Shown here piece by piece: positions 62,528-64,000 of a stretch of 64,000 nucleotides of DNA. Each line of letters starts with the position of its first letter. Within the stretch, counting starts at the first letter, position 1. Both the position numbers and the translations under genes were made by a program. The stretch spans positions 1,674,001 through 1,738,000 of the forward strand of contig NZ_JAGSYI010000001.1 of NCBI RefSeq assembly GCF_025685625.1, read 5' to 3'. The stretch comes from Acidicapsa acidisoli (GTDB taxonomy: Bacteria; Acidobacteriota; Terriglobia; Terriglobales; Acidobacteriaceae). The notes beneath the pieces were generated by a model, which worked only from the letters and a program-made list of their open reading frames with translations, was not told the DNA's origin and ran no database searches.

Positions 62528-63943
62528 TTGGATCCACATCGCGCGCTCAACTATGCTCGTGCCGGCCGGAAGAGATTTGTTTCGGAACTGACGGAGTTCC
62601 TTCGCTTTCCCAGTGTCAGCTCTCAACCCGAGAGGGCCGGCGATCTCAGGCGTTGTGCAGCTTGGCTAGCGCGGCATCTAAAGAAGATCGGGCTGGATCA
62701 CGTACGCGTTATACCAACCAAGGGCAACCCCATTGTCTATGCCTCGTGGCGGCGAACTCGCGATCGTCCGACTCTGATCTTCTACGGGCATTATGATGTG
62801 CTGCCGGGAGAGCCCCTGAGTGAATGGCGAACTCCGCCGTTCGTTCCGACGCTTGAAAATAATGCTCTTCATGCACGCGGCGCTGCGGATGATAAGGGGC
62901 AGCTTTTTTCCCATGTCAAAGCGATTGAGTCCTATCTGAAGACGGAAGGGGCTCTGCCTGTCAACGTAATCTGCATCTTCGAAGGGGAAGAAGAGATCGG
63001 CAGCCCCAATCTTTCTTACTTTGTTGAACGCAACCGTCGCGCGCTCAAGGCTATTGCCGCGGTTATCTCGGATACGCGCATGATATCCGCCGATCAGCCT
63101 GCGATCAGTTATGCGCAACGCGGCGGACTTCGCGCCGAAATCGAGGTACATGGGCCGCCTCAAGAGCTGCACTCGGGCGCATTTGGGGGAGCGGTTCACA
63201 ATCCTGCGATGGCGCTCTGCAGTATCATCGCCGGTCTGCACGACGAAGAGGGCCGAGTTACCATTCCTGGATTTTATGACGAGGTGCGCGAATGGAGTGG
63301 AAAGGAACGCAGTTCTATGGCTCGATCCGGCCCTTCGGACGATGCGATTTTACGCGACGCAAAGGTCGAAGAGGGCTGGGGAGAACCGGGCTATAGCTTG
63401 TATGAACGCACGACGATACGGCCGGATGTTTCCGTCAACGGCATCCTGGGTGGACATACGGGACACGGCGCGAAAGGAGTGATTCCGGCGAGCGCATTAG
63501 CTAAGATCAGCTTTCGGCTGGTCCCCGATCAGGATCCGCATAGGATCGCGCAGCTCCTTCGAGATCATATCTCGCGCGTTACACCGTCGACCGTCAGCGT
63601 CACACTGCGTACGATGTCTTCCATCCATCCGGCGCTCATCAGCCGTAGTCATTCCGCGGTTCAGGCCGCGAGCCATGCTTACCGGAAGGCATTTGGAAAG
63701 CCGGCGGTCTTTATCCGTTCCGGTGGTTCCATTCCGGTGGTCCATACCTTTCAGAATGTTCTGGGCATCCCCGCGGTTCTGATGGGTTTCGGATTGCCAG
63801 ACGATAACATCCACGGACCCAACGAGAAGTTTCACCTGCCAATCTTCTACAAAGCAGTTGAGACTTGCATCTGGTATTTCAAACTGGCATCTACGTTGGG
63901 ACATTCGATTCGGGAACCGCAAGCAAAGGAATGGAGCCTATGA
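62528..63943 (+). CDS. M20-family metallopeptidase (dipeptidase-like)
   Basis: 471 residues. Zinc-binding and catalytic motifs of the M20 family are in order: IFYGHYDVLP (near residue 85), ARGAADDKGQLFSH, FEGEEEIGSPNL, SDTRM, and the late IPVVHTFQNVLGIPAVLMGF with GLPDDNIHGPNEKFHLPIFY. The insert domain lies between. It resembles dipeptidases and acyl-hydrolases of the CNDP/DapE group; the substrate is not fixed. No signal peptide. Its stop overlaps the next start (ATGA). Confidence 0.9.
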   Translation: MDPHRALNYARAGRKRFVSELTEFLRFPSVSSQPERAGDLRRCAAWLARHLKKIGLDHVRVIPTKGNPIVYASWRRTRDRPTLIFYGHYDVLPGEPLSEWRTPPFVPTLENNALHARGAADDKGQLFSHVKAIESYLKTEGALPVNVICIFEGEEEIGSPNLSYFVERNRRALKAIAAVISDTRMISADQPAISYAQRGGLRAEIEVHGPPQELHSGAFGGAVHNPAMALCSIIAGLHDEEGRVTIPGFYDEVREWSGKERSSMARSGPSDDAILRDAKVEEGWGEPGYSLYERTTIRPDVSVNGILGGHTGHGAKGVIPASALAKISFRLVPDQDPHRIAQLLRDHISRVTPSTVSVTLRTMSSIHPALISRSHSAVQAASHAYRKAFGKPAVFIRSGGSIPVVHTFQNVLGIPAVLMGFGLPDDNIHGPNEKFHLPIFYKAVETCIWYFKLASTLGHSIREPQAKEWSL

Positions 63944-64000
63944 TCATCGATTGCCATTGCCACGCGGGGAAGGGCGATCGCATGACGGCGCCGTGGAATA
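63940..64000 (+). CDS. Start of an amidohydrolase-family protein (partial)
   Basis: The frame begins MIIDCHCHAGKGDRMTAPWN and runs off the window. The HCH pair at the very N-terminus is the first metal-binding motif of amidohydrolases such as TatD or amidohydrolase-2 proteins. It overlaps the M20 peptidase by four bases, so the two genes are coupled. Confidence 0.7.
   Translation, partial: MIIDCHCHAGKGDRMTAPWN

Noticed and set aside
62067-62537. 156-codon minus-strand frame between the cluster and the M20 peptidase
   Set aside because: No recognisable pattern, overlaps the end of the preceding gene, and no ribosome binding site.

Overview
The window looks like chromosomal DNA of an Acidobacteriota bacterium, probably class Terriglobia. 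This rests on the Oar-like TonB-dependent receptor with an N-terminal carboxypeptidase-regulatory domain, the BBP2-type porin, the Kdp and heavy-metal RND content and a moderate-to-high G+C. It is an inference from gene content, because no 16S rRNA is present. Ordinary metabolic and transport genes alternate with three blocks of foreign or decaying DNA.

Layout. 0-7.1 kb: mainly minus-strand genes (aldose 1-epimerase-like protein, a PLP-dependent decarboxylase, a GT1 glycosyltransferase, a secreted adenosine deaminase, an EamA-like transporter) plus a plus-strand cold-shock gene. 7.27-12.8 kb: a tRNA-Phe(GAA) gene whose 3' end is the target of integrated elements. Two related tyrosine integrases each lie next to a copy of the tRNA-derived att core, with a DUF234-type ATPase and a dnaE2 fragment between them. 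13.3-16.2 kb: a graveyard of gene fragments and an intact IS30-family element that cuts off the 5' end of an alkA gene. 16.6-21.2 kb: kdpFABC preceded by a 28-residue membrane peptide gene. 21.9-29.6 kb: a BBP2 porin and a cusBAC-like heavy-metal RND system. 29.7-33.7 kb: KDPG aldolase, a KdpD-like kinase lacking the usual cytoplasmic N-terminal sensor, a KdpE-like regulator and a CadD-like cadmium exporter. 33.7-35.4 kb is gene-poor. 35.5-39.8 kb: a DtxR/MntR-type repressor divergent from a TonB-dependent receptor, with two operator-like palindromes between them. 40.2-42.7 kb: two methyltransferases and a nucleotidyltransferase.

42.9-52.6 kb is a decayed plasmid-like replicon of alphaproteobacterial type: truncated integrase, DUF6878, DUF6915, TIR protein, PLD/PUA-like protein, Fic protein, DUF3768, HAD hydrolase, a parA pair, a RepA initiator and two 22-bp-phased iteron arrays. 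At least six of its genes carry a stop, a one-base frameshift or a truncation.

53.0-64.0 kb: glutamate decarboxylase, then a tight plus-strand cluster of six genes with no function I recognise (54.6-62.2 kb), then an M20 peptidase and the start of an amidohydrolase. The six-gene cluster is the best candidate for an undescribed system. It has two paralogous proteins built as acidic repeat / hydrophobic Gly-Ala / strongly basic tail, one of them ending in a Cys-rich knuckle; an HEVSH zincin-like protein; a small helical protein; a 736-residue protein with an N-terminal Ig-like domain and a C-terminal helix; and a 390-residue helical protein. Most starts have good ribosome binding sites and the gaps are short, which suggests one transcription unit.
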